A stretch of 64,000 nucleotides of DNA from Methylobacterium sp. J-090 (GTDB taxonomy: Bacteria > Pseudomonadota > Alphaproteobacteria > Rhizobiales > Beijerinckiaceae), in NCBI RefSeq assembly GCF_022829345.1, contig NZ_JAKSXV010000020.1:1-64000 (forward strand). The letters are read 5' to 3'. The notes beneath the pieces are model-generated. The model was not told the DNA's origin, made no database searches, and saw only the letters and a program-made list of their open reading frames with translations. Of this stretch, positions 1 through 7,300 are shown in pieces (the stretch's first letter is position 1; each line of letters opens with the position of its first letter). Made by a program: the position numbers and the translations under genes.

Positions 1-140
1 GCTGCCGCGCTCCTTGGCCCAGCCCGCAACCCACACTTTCGAGGTGACGCTCCAGGGGCACCTGTTGGAAGTGCATCTGCAACCTGTCACGGGCGGCCGA
101 TGGGCCGTCGCGTTCGAAGACGTCACGGCGCGCCGCGCAG
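1..140 (+). pseudogene. Remnant of a PAS-domain protein (C-terminal end of a PAS fold)
   Basis: The reading frame beginning at base 2 encodes residues ending in GGRWAVAFEDVTARRAA. This resembles the last strand of a PAS domain in sensory proteins such as diguanylate cyclases, where a ...EDVTERR... stretch leads into the next domain. At about base 140 the similarity stops, and a different frame starts to match a sugar transferase. The fragment is cut by the window edge, so its upstream part is unknown. PAS identity rests on this short motif only. Confidence 0.4.
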
Positions 141-572
141 CAGTTCCGCTCGATGTACCACGACAAGGTGGACTTCGCCGCCGCCCGGCAGGTCACCCGA
201 GGCGACCCACGCGTGACCCCGGTGGGCCGCTTCATCCGCCGGACGTCGCTGGACGACATGCGGCAGCGGTCCAACGTCGTCAAGGGTGCGCCTTCCCGCG
301 CCGACCCCCGCCCGCACCCCCACCAGGCCAAGGCCACCAACCGCCTCTACGACCGGGTGGTGCAGGGCTACTGCGCCCGCCACAAGGTCAAGCCGGGGAT
401 CACCGGCTGGGCGCAGGTCAACGGCTGGCGCGGCGAGCCCGACACCAGCGACAAGATCCAGCGCCGCGTCGAGCACGACCTGCACTACATCGAGAACTGG
501 TCCGTGCTGTTCGACATCCGGATCATGCTCGCGACCCCCCTGTCATTGTTCCGGACCCAGAACGCGTATTGA
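141..572 (+). pseudogene. Truncated, degraded undecaprenyl-phosphate glycosyl-1-phosphate transferase (WcaJ/ExoY type)
   Basis: From QFRSMYHDK (base 141) to the stop near 572 the frame matches the C-terminal third of bacterial sugar transferases, which load the first sugar of an exopolysaccharide onto undecaprenyl phosphate at the inner membrane. VGRFIRRTSLD, KPGITGWAQVNGWRGE and an ENAY-like end (QNAY) are recognisable. The N-terminal membrane region is absent. The central segment, normally close to LPQLFNVLKGELSLVGPRPH, reads MRQRSNVVKGAPSRADPRPH here, and the catalytic Asp-Glu has become Asp-Asp. Truncation, damaged core and abrupt fusion to another fragment make this a decaying remnant. 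Confidence 0.7.
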
Positions 573-635
573 TCCGCGCGTGCGGATCGGCGACGCCCCC
601 TGAGGCGGCCGATCCGGCCGGCGGGAGCAGCGGAG

Positions 636-1946
636 ATGGTGACGAACGCAGGCACGGCCCGACAACTCGAGGCCCTGGCACGTGGCGATCTCCTGGGCAC
701 GCACGAGCTGCGCTTTTCAGGCGGCTTCGACGAATTCCCGCGCGACATCTTTGGTCTCGCCGACAGCCTGGAGGTCCTCGACCTCGGCGCCGGATCTCTC
801 ACCACGCTGCCGGACGATCTCGGGCGCCTGACCAAGCTCAGGGTGCTGTTCTGCTCCGGCAACCCGTTCGACCGATTGCCGCCATCCCTCGGCGACTGCC
901 CGGCCCTTGCCCAAATCGGCTTTCGCGGCTGCGGAATCGGCGAGGTCCCCGAAGAGGCTCTGCCGCCGTCCCTGCGCTGGCTCACGCTGACGGACAACCG
1001 AATCGCGACCCTGCCCGGGGCCCTCGGGCGGCGCCCTCACCTGCAGAAGCTGATGCTGTCGGGCAACCGGTTGACCGCCCTCCCCGAAAGCCTCGCGGAT
1101 GCCCGAAGCCTCGAATTGATCAGGCTCTCCGCCAACGGGTTCGACGCCCTGCCGGCCTGGCTCGCGACCCTGCCGGCCCTGGCCTGGCCGACCTGGGCCG
1201 GCAATCCACTGGAGGGCATACCGGCACCGATCGGCGGCAGAGGAATCCCCTGGGCCGATCTCGTGACCGGTGACCGGCTCGGAGAAGGCGCTTCGGGAGA
1301 AGTGTTCGCCGCCCTGTGGCGCCGGGACGGCACCGGACCCGGCGAGGCCGTCGCCCTGAAGCTGTTCAAGGGCGCCATGACCAGCGACGGCCTGCCCGAG
1401 CGCGAGATGGAGGCTTGCCTCGCGGCCGGGACGCATCCGAACCTCACGGGCGGACTCGGCCGCCTCGTCGACCATCCGACAGGTGCCCAGGGCCTGGTGA
1501 TGCCGCGCCTGCCGCAGAACTGGCGGGTTCTCGCCGGTCCACCAAGCCTCGCGAGCTGTAGCCGCGACGTCTACGAGTCCACCCTGCGCTTCGAGGCCGA
1601 CACGGTCCGGCGCATCGCCCGAAGCCTCGCGGCCGCGACCGCCCATCTCCACGCCCGCGGCCTCCTCCACGGCGACCTCTACGGCCACAACGTCCTGTGG
1701 GACGGAACGGCGGGCGACGCGGTCCTGAGCGATTTCGGCGCCGCGTGCCGCCTGCCCGAGGGGGCCGGGGGCGAGGCCCTCCAGCGCATCGAGGTGAGGG
1801 CCTGGGGAATCCTGCTCGGCGAATTGCTGGCCCGCTGCCCCTCCCCCCTGTCCGACCTGACGGCCCTGGCGGAGACCTGCGTCCAGGCCGAAGTGGCGCG
1901 CCGGCCCCTCATGGCAGAGGTCGCCGCCGCCCTGCGCACGCCCTGA
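636..1946 (+). CDS. Leucine-rich-repeat protein with C-terminal Ser/Thr-type kinase domain
   Basis: This 436-aa protein has two halves. Residues about 20-195 carry LRR units of about 23 residues (for example LRWLTLTDNRIATLP, LQKLMLSGNRLTALP). Residues about 210-436 form a small protein-kinase-like domain: glycine loop GEGASGEVF (216-224), VALK lysine K242, catalytic HGDLYGHN (345-352, in place of HRDLKxxN) and DFG at 366-368. All catalytic residues are present, so activity is plausible. No signal peptide or membrane segment is seen, so it is probably cytosolic. Such LRR-kinase hybrids occur sporadically in bacteria and their substrates are unknown. It stands alone between gene remnants and the lanthanide locus. 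ATG start at 636. Confidence 0.85.
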   Translation: MVTNAGTARQLEALARGDLLGTHELRFSGGFDEFPRDIFGLADSLEVLDLGAGSLTTLPDDLGRLTKLRVLFCSGNPFDRLPPSLGDCPALAQIGFRGCGIGEVPEEALPPSLRWLTLTDNRIATLPGALGRRPHLQKLMLSGNRLTALPESLADARSLELIRLSANGFDALPAWLATLPALAWPTWAGNPLEGIPAPIGGRGIPWADLVTGDRLGEGASGEVFAALWRRDGTGPGEAVALKLFKGAMTSDGLPEREMEACLAAGTHPNLTGGLGRLVDHPTGAQGLVMPRLPQNWRVLAGPPSLASCSRDVYESTLRFEADTVRRIARSLAAATAHLHARGLLHGDLYGHNVLWDGTAGDAVLSDFGAACRLPEGAGGEALQRIEVRAWGILLGELLARCPSPLSDLTALAETCVQAEVARRPLMAEVAAALRTP

Positions 1947-1950
1947 CTGC

Positions 1951-1984
1951 AAAAAAGGGCCGCCCCCTGCTGGGGACGGCCCTT
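1951..1984 (-). terminator. Rho-independent terminator for the lanM-downstream gene
   Basis: On the minus strand a GC-rich stem (1957-1966 pairing with 1972-1982, one bulge) is followed by six T residues (A-run at 1951-1956 on the plus strand). It begins about 29 bases after the stop codon at 2013 and would end the lanthanide-locus transcript. Confidence 0.8.
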
Positions 1985-2012
1985 CATGGATACGAGGTGA
2001 GGAAGGGGTTGG

Positions 2013-2372
2013 CTACGGCAGGGCGCCGGCCTTTTCCTTGACCTGGGTCATGGTGTCCTCGCAGGCCTTGGTGTCACCGGCCTTGTCCTGAGCGCGCGCC
2101 TTCTTGATGAGGTCGCGCGCCTCGGAAACGCCTCCGGCGCTCGCCGTGGTCGAAGGGTCCGTGGGCTTGCCGGCCGGGGGCTGGTCGAGGGCCTTGGCCG
2201 AGTGCGACGAGGTCGGGCCACCCGCCGGCTCCTTGCCGGTGACTTTCTCCGCACCGACGCTATCGAGACGCCGCTCGATGGTGGCGATCTGATCGGTGCA
2301 GGAGGAAGCGAGGACGGGCCCGGCGGAGCCGAGCATCACGAGGGCGGCCGGCAGAATGTAACGAACCTGCAT
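2013..2372 (-). CDS. Small secreted protein of unknown function encoded after lanM
   Basis: It encodes 119 aa. A signal peptide (MQVRYILPAALVML...VLA) precedes a mature protein with one Cys just after the predicted cleavage site (SSCTDQI) and a second near the C-terminus (KACEDTM), joined by a helical, Lys/Glu/Ala-rich chain. I recognise no family. The layout, CTDxI..I then a polar helix then a Cys near the end, resembles LutD at 5337-5579, suggesting a shared helical, disulfide-closed fold. The ATG at 2372 is preceded by AAGGAAA at good spacing. It lies 41 bases after lanM and before a strong terminator, so co-transcription with lanM and a periplasmic role in lanthanide handling are plausible but inferred. 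Confidence 0.75.
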   Translation of the reverse strand: MQVRYILPAALVMLGSAGPVLASSCTDQIATIERRLDSVGAEKVTGKEPAGGPTSSHSAKALDQPPAGKPTDPSTTASAGGVSEARDLIKKARAQDKAGDTKACEDTMTQVKEKAGALP

Positions 2373-2413
2373 CAACGATTTCCTTGAGGGACGGCCGCCC
2401 ACTCGGGAACGGC

Positions 2414-2812
2414 TTACTGCAACAACGTCGCGAGAGAAGCGCCGGCGGGCGAAGCAAGTTCCTTGGCGTCGATAGTGCCCTCGGCATCCGGGTCTGCGGC
2501 TTTAAAGCGCGCGGCCACCACGGCGAGGTATTCCTTCTTGTCGAGGGTGCCGTCGCTGTCCGGATCGGCGGCCTTGAGCTCGGCGGCGGTGAGGCGGCCG
2601 TTCAGCTCCTTGGCGTCGAGGGTGCCGTCCTTGTCCGGGTCCAGCACGTCGAACTGCTTCGCCGCGGCGGCCTGCGCCTCCTTGAGGTCGATGGTGCCGT
2701 CCTTGTCGGGATCGAACGCCGCGACGGTGGCGGGTGCGGCGAAAGCGGGCGCAGCCACGCCGAGCCCGAGGGTGGCGGCGAGCAGGACGGCAGCGGACAA
2801 ACGGGAAGCCAT
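2414..2812 (-). CDS. lanM: Lanmodulin, periplasmic lanthanide-binding EF-hand protein
   Basis: This 132-aa protein has a signal peptide (cleavage near AFA-A, about residue 25) and four EF-hand loops at residues 34-45, 58-69, 83-94 and 107-118. Each has proline at loop position 2 and aspartate at position 9 (DPDKDGTIDLKE type), with only 12-13 residues between loops. These traits mark lanmodulin rather than ordinary Ca2+ EF-hands, and the sequence closely parallels the M. extorquens protein. Known lanmodulin binds lanthanides with picomolar affinity in the periplasm. Loop 4 starts with Asp but has Glu at position 5 (E111), unlike my recollection of the M. extorquens loop (Asn first, Asp fifth). 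An AGGAG lies 9 bases before the ATG. Its neighbours are the lut transport genes. Confidence 0.95.
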   Translation of the reverse strand: MASRLSAAVLLAATLGLGVAAPAFAAPATVAAFDPDKDGTIDLKEAQAAAAKQFDVLDPDKDGTLDAKELNGRLTAAELKAADPDSDGTLDKKEYLAVVAARFKAADPDAEGTIDAKELASPAGASLATLLQ

Positions 2813-2835
2813 AGTACGAATCTCCTAGGTCGAGG

Positions 2836-2857
2836 CGGAGAACGGAACCGTTCTCCG
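2836..2857. promoter_or_regulatory. 22-bp palindrome in the lanM leader (possible operator or leader hairpin)
   Basis: Two perfect 10-base arms (CGGAGAACGG / CCGTTCTCCG) separated by AA lie 24 bases upstream of the lanM start. The site could be a repressor-binding operator or a stem in the 5' leader of the mRNA. The rest of the 2813-3092 gap holds no ORF I would call. It contains a weaker 7-bp inverted repeat (2986-2992/3000-3006) and a run of six T at 2969-2974, and is where a lanM promoter would be expected. I found no clean -35/-10 pair. Confidence 0.45.
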
Positions 2858-3092
2858 AGGAAGAGGGCGAAATGCGTCTCGGGGTGTTGAAACCTCCCCG
2901 CGTCGCGCCGCGCCGTCTCGCCAAATTGCCTAATCGACCCGGGAGAATCCGGCAATAGTCGGCCCGAATTTTTTGGACATCAAGCAGAATGCGACGGCTG
3001 CATTCTCCTCCCTGAGGCCCACCATCGCATGGCTCGGATTGCGGACGGCGCGGCCATGACGGTGGCCAGCGGAGCCGAGCTGGTCTGATGGC

Positions 3093-3713
3093 TCAGAGGC
3101 GCGCCTGGATCCGGCGGGCGATCTCGCCCAGGCGTTGCTCCAGAAGCGTCGGAACCTCGCAGACATAGGTCAGGGACTGGCTGCGCTCCTGAAAGATGCG
3201 CCGGTCCCAGGCGAATTTGGTCTCCAGTTCCGAGGCTTCCTTGGGCATGTCGCGGGCATCCTGCGCGCTCGGCCCGTCTTTCGTGGCGCTGATCTTGTCG
3301 GCCTCGTCACGGATGCGTTCGGCCATGCGGCGTTGACCCTGGGCATAGCGGCCGATGCCGGCGATGACCTTGTTGCGCTCGCCGTTGAGAACCTCGAACA
3401 CGCCGGCGAACACCCGGGTGAGGCGCTTGCCCTTCTCGGCCCCGGCCGTCTCGGCGAAGGCATCGAGGAGCGGATCGACCTCGCTGAGCGGCGTCCGGCG
3501 CGACGCGATCTTCTGGGCGAGCTGCGCCGCCTCGAAATCGTCGCCCCAGGCGCCGGCCTCGGCGAGATCCGGCCCGGTCCAGACCGTACCGGGGCTGAGG
3601 GTGGAGACCTTGCGCTGGACGCAGGGCCAGTCCGGGTCGCCCTTGGGTTGAGCGAGGACGGGAGCGACCGACAGGCCGAGGACGAGGAGCGAGAGGGGAA
3701 CGGAGCGGATCAT
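3093..3713 (-). CDS. lutG: LutG-like exported protein of the lanthanide locus
   Basis: It encodes 206 aa with a clear signal peptide (MIRSVPLSLLVLGLSVAPVLA) and a mature, mostly helical protein with Cys in DWPCVQRK near the N-terminus and YVCEVP near the C-terminus. No enzyme motif is visible. By position, as the last lut gene after the ABC permease and before lanM, it matches the exported protein LutG of the M. extorquens lut cluster (gene order from memory). Its ATG overlaps the permease stop in an ATGA, so the two are translationally coupled. It is a periplasmic protein of unknown biochemical role, probably an accessory to lanthanide import. Confidence 0.75.
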   Translation of the reverse strand: MIRSVPLSLLVLGLSVAPVLAQPKGDPDWPCVQRKVSTLSPGTVWTGPDLAEAGAWGDDFEAAQLAQKIASRRTPLSEVDPLLDAFAETAGAEKGKRLTRVFAGVFEVLNGERNKVIAGIGRYAQGQRRMAERIRDEADKISATKDGPSAQDARDMPKEASELETKFAWDRRIFQERSQSLTYVCEVPTLLEQRLGEIARRIQARL

Positions 3714-4585
3714 GCGGGATCTCCGGCCGGGCCACCGCGCCGGGCCATGATGCCACGGCCGGGATCGTAGGCGACGACGGCGAGGGTGAAGAAAGCGAGC
3801 GTTGTCCCCAGCACCACGGCGCAGGCCAGCGGCGCGAACTGCCCGTAGAGGGCGAAGCGCACGAGCTGCACCGCATGGGTGAAGGGGTTCGCCATGCAGA
3901 TGAGGTAGAGCGTTTCCGAGGATTCGCGGATGCGCCAGAGCGGGTAGAGGGCCGAGGAGGCGAAGAACATCGGGAAGATCACGAAATTCATCACGCTGGC
4001 GAAGTTCTCGAGCTGCTTGACCATGGACGACAGGAGCAGGCCGATGGAGCCGAGCATGAGCCCCGCCGCGATGAAGGCGGGAAGCGCCGCGACGTAGCCG
4101 ATGGTCGGAATGTCGAGTTCCCAGAACCAGGCTATGGCGAGGAAGGCGTAGGCCTGCACCACCGAGACGGTGACACCGGCAATCAGCTTGGCGAGCAGCA
4201 GGAGCCAGCGCGGGTAGGGGCTGGTGAGAAGCACCTTCATCGAGCCGACCTCGCGGTCGTAGACCATCGACAGGGACGATTGCATGCCGTTGAAGAGCTG
4301 GATCATCACGGCGAGACCCGGCACCACGTAGACCTCGTAGAGCACGTAGGTCTGGTAGGGCGGCTCGATGGAGACGCCGAGCGTGTTGCGGAAGCCCGCC
4401 GCGAAGATGAACAGCCACACCAGCGGTCGGACCAGGGCGGAGAAGAACCGCTCCTTCTGATTGAAGAACCGCAGCAGCTCCCGCCGGACGATGCCGCCGA
4501 GGCAGATGAGGTAACCGACGGCATCGAGCCGCCCGAGATGCGTCACGGGCCTGTCGGCGGTGGCCGGTGTAAGGATGTCGCTCAT
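3710..4585 (-). CDS. lutF: ABC transporter permease of the lanthanide uptake system (LutF)
   Basis: The 291-aa integral membrane protein has about six hydrophobic segments (for example LVWLFIFAAGF, AYAFLAIAWFWEL, GLMLGSIGLLL, FVIFPMFFASSALYPLW). It has the ABC-2 permease layout and resembles the permease associated with PQQ-dependent alcohol dehydrogenase systems (PedC type). It should pair with the ATPase encoded directly upstream. In M. extorquens this transporter carries lanthanides from periplasm to cytoplasm. Stop and start codons overlap by ATGA on both sides (4582-4585 and 3710-3713), showing tight coupling. An ABC-2-type permease partnered with a type-1 binding protein is unusual but typical of this family. 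Confidence 0.85.
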   Translation of the reverse strand: MSDILTPATADRPVTHLGRLDAVGYLICLGGIVRRELLRFFNQKERFFSALVRPLVWLFIFAAGFRNTLGVSIEPPYQTYVLYEVYVVPGLAVMIQLFNGMQSSLSMVYDREVGSMKVLLTSPYPRWLLLLAKLIAGVTVSVVQAYAFLAIAWFWELDIPTIGYVAALPAFIAAGLMLGSIGLLLSSMVKQLENFASVMNFVIFPMFFASSALYPLWRIRESSETLYLICMANPFTHAVQLVRFALYGQFAPLACAVVLGTTLAFFTLAVVAYDPGRGIMARRGGPAGDPA

Positions 4586-5325
4586 GCAGCCTGCCTGGCG
4601 GGTTCGGCGACGAGGCGGCGGAAGGCGGCCTCCAGGGATTCGGTGCCCTGCGCGATAGAGCCGGCGGTGCCGCGCGCGACGATGCGGCCCTTGTGCAGGA
4701 CGATGGCCGCGTCGCCCGCCTCGATCTCCTCGAAGATGTGGGTCGCCCACAGGACCGACAGACCCTCTTCCCGCACCAGCGCCCGCACGATGGCGACGAT
4801 GTCGGCGCGGGATTCGAGATCGAGACCGACGGTGGGCTCGTCGAGGAGGAGCAGACGGGGACCGTGGATGAGGGAGCGGGCAATCTCGATGCGCCGGGAC
4901 TGGCCGCCCGACAGGGTGCGGACCTTGTCGTCGCGCCGATCCATGAGCCCGACGCGGGTGAGCAGCGTCTGGATCCGCTCCTTGGCCGCCTTACGGGTCA
5001 TGCCATGCAGGCTCGCATGGTAGAGGAGGTTCTGCGCCACGGTGAGGTCGGTGTCGAGGGTACGGGCCTGGAACACCACGCCGAGGCGGGCGAGCGCCCG
5101 GCTCGGCTCCCGGTCCAGCGCGTGGCCGAGGATCGAGACCCGGCCGTCCTGGTTGGCGTAGAGCCGGGTGATCACCGAGAACAACGTGGTCTTGCCCGCC
5201 CCGTTGGGGCCGAGCAGGGCGGTGAAGCGCCCGCGCGCAACGCTGAGGGACACGTCCGACAGGGCGGCCCGGGTGCCGAAGCGATGGCTCACGTTGGCGA
5301 CATCGAGGGCGGCGGTCTCCGCCAT
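4582..5325 (-). CDS. lutE: ABC transporter ATP-binding protein of the lanthanide uptake system (LutE)
   Basis: A complete 247-aa ABC ATPase: Walker A GPNGAGKTT (K45), Q-loop Q86, signature LSGGQ (138-142), Walker B LLLLDEP (158-164) and H-loop H196. It matches the ATPase family associated with PQQ-dependent alcohol dehydrogenase systems, which includes LutE. It would power LutF at the cytoplasmic face. I chose the ATG at 5325. A TTG at 5340 in the same frame overlaps the lutD stop and would add five residues; neither has a convincing ribosome-binding site. It sits in the middle of the lut operon. Confidence 0.9.
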   Translation of the reverse strand: MAETAALDVANVSHRFGTRAALSDVSLSVARGRFTALLGPNGAGKTTLFSVITRLYANQDGRVSILGHALDREPSRALARLGVVFQARTLDTDLTVAQNLLYHASLHGMTRKAAKERIQTLLTRVGLMDRRDDKVRTLSGGQSRRIEIARSLIHGPRLLLLDEPTVGLDLESRADIVAIVRALVREEGLSVLWATHIFEEIEAGDAAIVLHKGRIVARGTAGSIAQGTESLEAAFRRLVAEPARQAA

Positions 5326-5336
5326 GGGGCTGGTAC

Positions 5337-5579
5337 TCAAGGCTTCAACGCCCGGCGGGCATCACCGACGGCATCGAGGCACTCGTCGAATTCGCCCTCG
5401 CCCAGTTCGCGCTCGGCGACCCGGAGAGCCTTCTTGAGCTTGCCCTGGAGGGGCTCGGCCGGGTTCTTGCCGAGCTCCCCCCGGATCATGCCGATCCCGT
5501 CCGTGCAGGCGGCCTTGTCGTCGGCGAGCGCCGGGCCGGCGATCAAGAGCGCTACAAGGGCAAAGAGCGAGACGCGCAT
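5337..5579 (-). CDS. lutD: LutD-like small exported protein
   Basis: It encodes 80 aa: a signal peptide (MRVSLFALVALLIAGPALA) and a roughly 60-residue mature chain with two cysteines (AACTDGIGMI and FDECLDAV) bracketing a predicted helical pair. No family motif is recognised. The position between the LutC-like and ATPase genes fits lutD of M. extorquens (from memory of the order). The CTDxI plus late-Cys layout recurs in the protein encoded after lanM (2013-2372). A role as a small periplasmic accessory or metal chaperone is a guess. Confidence 0.75.
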   Translation of the reverse strand: MRVSLFALVALLIAGPALADDKAACTDGIGMIRGELGKNPAEPLQGKLKKALRVAERELGEGEFDECLDAVGDARRALKP

Positions 5580-5588
5580 GGAAGAAAC

Positions 5589-6023
5589 CTACTTCACAAT
5601 GAATTTGCCGGTCATGCCCTTGGCCTCGAGGCCACGGGCGGACCAGGGGTATTCGCCCGGCTTGATCGTCACGAACTCGATGGCGATCTCGCCCGGATCG
5701 TCGAATTCGAGGTGATCCGGCGGACCGCTGCCGTGGATCTCGAGGTGCTGGATGACGATCTGGTTGAACCAGATGTTGCGGAAGAACTCGGTGGCGTAGA
5801 ACTTGTACTCCTGCCGGCCCTTGGCGACGATGCGCAGGCGGTAGGCCTTGCCGGATTCGAGCTCGATCTCCCGGTTCTCGACGACGAAATCGTTGCCCTC
5901 CTCGTTGCCGAGGACGAGATCGGGCAGGTTGGCGCGTTTCTTCGTGAGATCGAGGGCGAGCGCCGGCCCGGCCATCGTCCAGGCGGCGAGACAGAGGGCC
6001 GCCGCACACATCGTTCGCTTCAT
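5589..6023 (-). CDS. lutC: LutC-like exported beta-sandwich (cupredoxin-like) protein
   Basis: The 144-aa product has a signal peptide (ending GPALA) and a mature domain rich in alternating hydrophobic strands (KAYRLRIVAKG, AIEFVTIKPGEYPW, GMTGKFIVK). This looks like a cupredoxin-type fold, but the Cys/His copper ligands are absent; the mature protein has no cysteine. The acidic clusters (NEEGNDF, EFDDPGE) could bind cations. It lies between the YVTN propeller and LutD genes, as in the lut cluster. The ATG at 6023 was chosen because it opens the signal peptide and follows GAGGA. Function unknown; periplasmic location likely. Confidence 0.7.
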   Translation of the reverse strand: MKRTMCAAALCLAAWTMAGPALALDLTKKRANLPDLVLGNEEGNDFVVENREIELESGKAYRLRIVAKGRQEYKFYATEFFRNIWFNQIVIQHLEIHGSGPPDHLEFDDPGEIAIEFVTIKPGEYPWSARGLEAKGMTGKFIVK

Positions 6024-6114
6024 CACGTCCGTCGATCCTCCCGTTTGCCGCCCCATGGCGTTCGCCGTCACGGCACCGCCCTCGCCACGCGTTGGGCGGG
6101 CTATTCCCAAAGAA

Positions 6115-7116
6115 TCAGTTCGGCGATACCGCCACGCCCCAAGGCAACAGCCCGACGGGGATGCTCTTCACCACCTTCTCGGCGGCGACATCCACCACCG
6201 AGATGTCATTGGACGAGCCGTTGGTGGAGAACAGCAGCTTCTGGTCGGGGGTGAAGGCGAGCTGCCAGACGCGCTGGCCGACGGGCAGGTACTTCTCCAC
6301 CGTATGCGTCTTGGCGTCGATGACCGCGATGCGGTTGGCGGGCCCGAGGGCCACGAAGGCCTTCGACCCGTCCTTGGTGATACGGATGCCCACGGGCTGG
6401 ATCGCCTCGTCGTTCACGCTCGGGATCTTGAAGGTGATCTTCTTCACCACCCGGCGCGCCGCCACATCGATGATGCTCACCGTGCCGCCGACCTCGGCCG
6501 ACACCCAGAGGAACTTCCCGTCGGCCGTGAACTCGGCGAACCGCGGACGCGCGTCCACCAGCACGTTGTCGATCACCTGGAACGTGGTGGTGTCGATGAA
6601 GTGCGCCATGTTGGTGGTCTCGGAGGTGTTGACCAGGATCTTCCCGTCGGGCGACAGGCCCATCCCCTCCGGCTCGACGCCAACGGGCACCTCGGCCATG
6701 ACCTTGTTCTTCTCGACGTCGATGACGGTGACCTGGCTGTCGTCCTCGTTGGCGACGTAGAGCAGGTTGCCCGTGGGGCCGAGGATGAACTGCTCCGGGT
6801 CGGGCCCGGAGCGCAGCGACCGCACCACCTTGCCAGTGCTGGTGTCGAGGACGTCGATGCGGTCGTCGTCGCTGGCGCAGACGAAGAGCTCCTTGCCGTC
6901 CTTGCTGGTGGTGACGCCGCGCGGGCGCCGGCCGACCTTCCAAGTTCCCGTCACCGCCAGGGTCTCGCTGTCGATGACGCTGACGGAGTTGCCCTTCTCG
7001 TTGGTCACGTAGACCGTGTAGGCGCTGGCCGAACCGGTCCCGGCGAGGGTCGTGGCGGCAAGGAGCGCCCATGCCACGACCGATCCCGACGCATTCGCCC
7101 TGAAGCCGCGGCTCAT
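6115..7116 (-). CDS. lutB: YVTN-type beta-propeller protein (LutB; PQQ-catabolism-associated)
   Basis: The 333-aa protein has a signal peptide (...GTGSASA) and about seven repeats of roughly 42 residues with YVTNEKGNSVSVID-like cores (YVANEDDSQVTVID, WVSAEVGGTVSIID, FSTNGSSNDISVVD), forming a periplasmic beta-propeller. It matches the propeller family linked to PQQ-dependent alcohol dehydrogenases and occupies the lutB position. It probably acts as a periplasmic scaffold or ligand-binding partner; the exact role is not known to me. The ATG at 7116 has GAGGAGG just upstream. The 176-base spacer before it is the longest gap between lut genes, so some independent initiation is possible. Confidence 0.85.
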   Translation of the reverse strand: MSRGFRANASGSVVAWALLAATTLAGTGSASAYTVYVTNEKGNSVSVIDSETLAVTGTWKVGRRPRGVTTSKDGKELFVCASDDDRIDVLDTSTGKVVRSLRSGPDPEQFILGPTGNLLYVANEDDSQVTVIDVEKNKVMAEVPVGVEPEGMGLSPDGKILVNTSETTNMAHFIDTTTFQVIDNVLVDARPRFAEFTADGKFLWVSAEVGGTVSIIDVAARRVVKKITFKIPSVNDEAIQPVGIRITKDGSKAFVALGPANRIAVIDAKTHTVEKYLPVGQRVWQLAFTPDQKLLFSTNGSSNDISVVDVAAEKVVKSIPVGLLPWGVAVSPN

Positions 7117-7238
7117 CCTGTGTCCTCCTCGGGCCCACCGCTGTCTCGCGCGCGGTTGAGCGTGGTGCGTTACTATAGTGCAGCCCCGTCTCACGGGGAG
7201 CGCCGGACCGCAAGCCGCGCGGTCACGCATTGCCGCAG

Positions 7239-7300
7239 GCCCCGGCGGGTTGGAAAAAATGCCCCCGGCGGGTCGGAAAGCCCCCCGGCGAGTCAGGGAA
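7239..7300. repeat. Three imperfect 20-22-bp tandem repeats at the 3' end of lutA
   Basis: Units at 7239-7260, 7261-7280 and 7281-7300 share the core CCCCGGCGGGTCGGAAA with a few changes. The last unit contains the lutA stop codon (7293-7295), and the other two lie in the lutA-lutB spacer. They look like a local slippage expansion. No ORF or hairpin depends on them. Confidence 0.6.

Noticed and set aside
14..1273. A single long open frame covering the PAS remnant, the transferase remnant and the start of the LRR-kinase gene
   Set aside because: It reads through unrelated sequence in changing frames. The evidence supports separate remnants and the LRR-kinase gene in its own frame at 636-1946.
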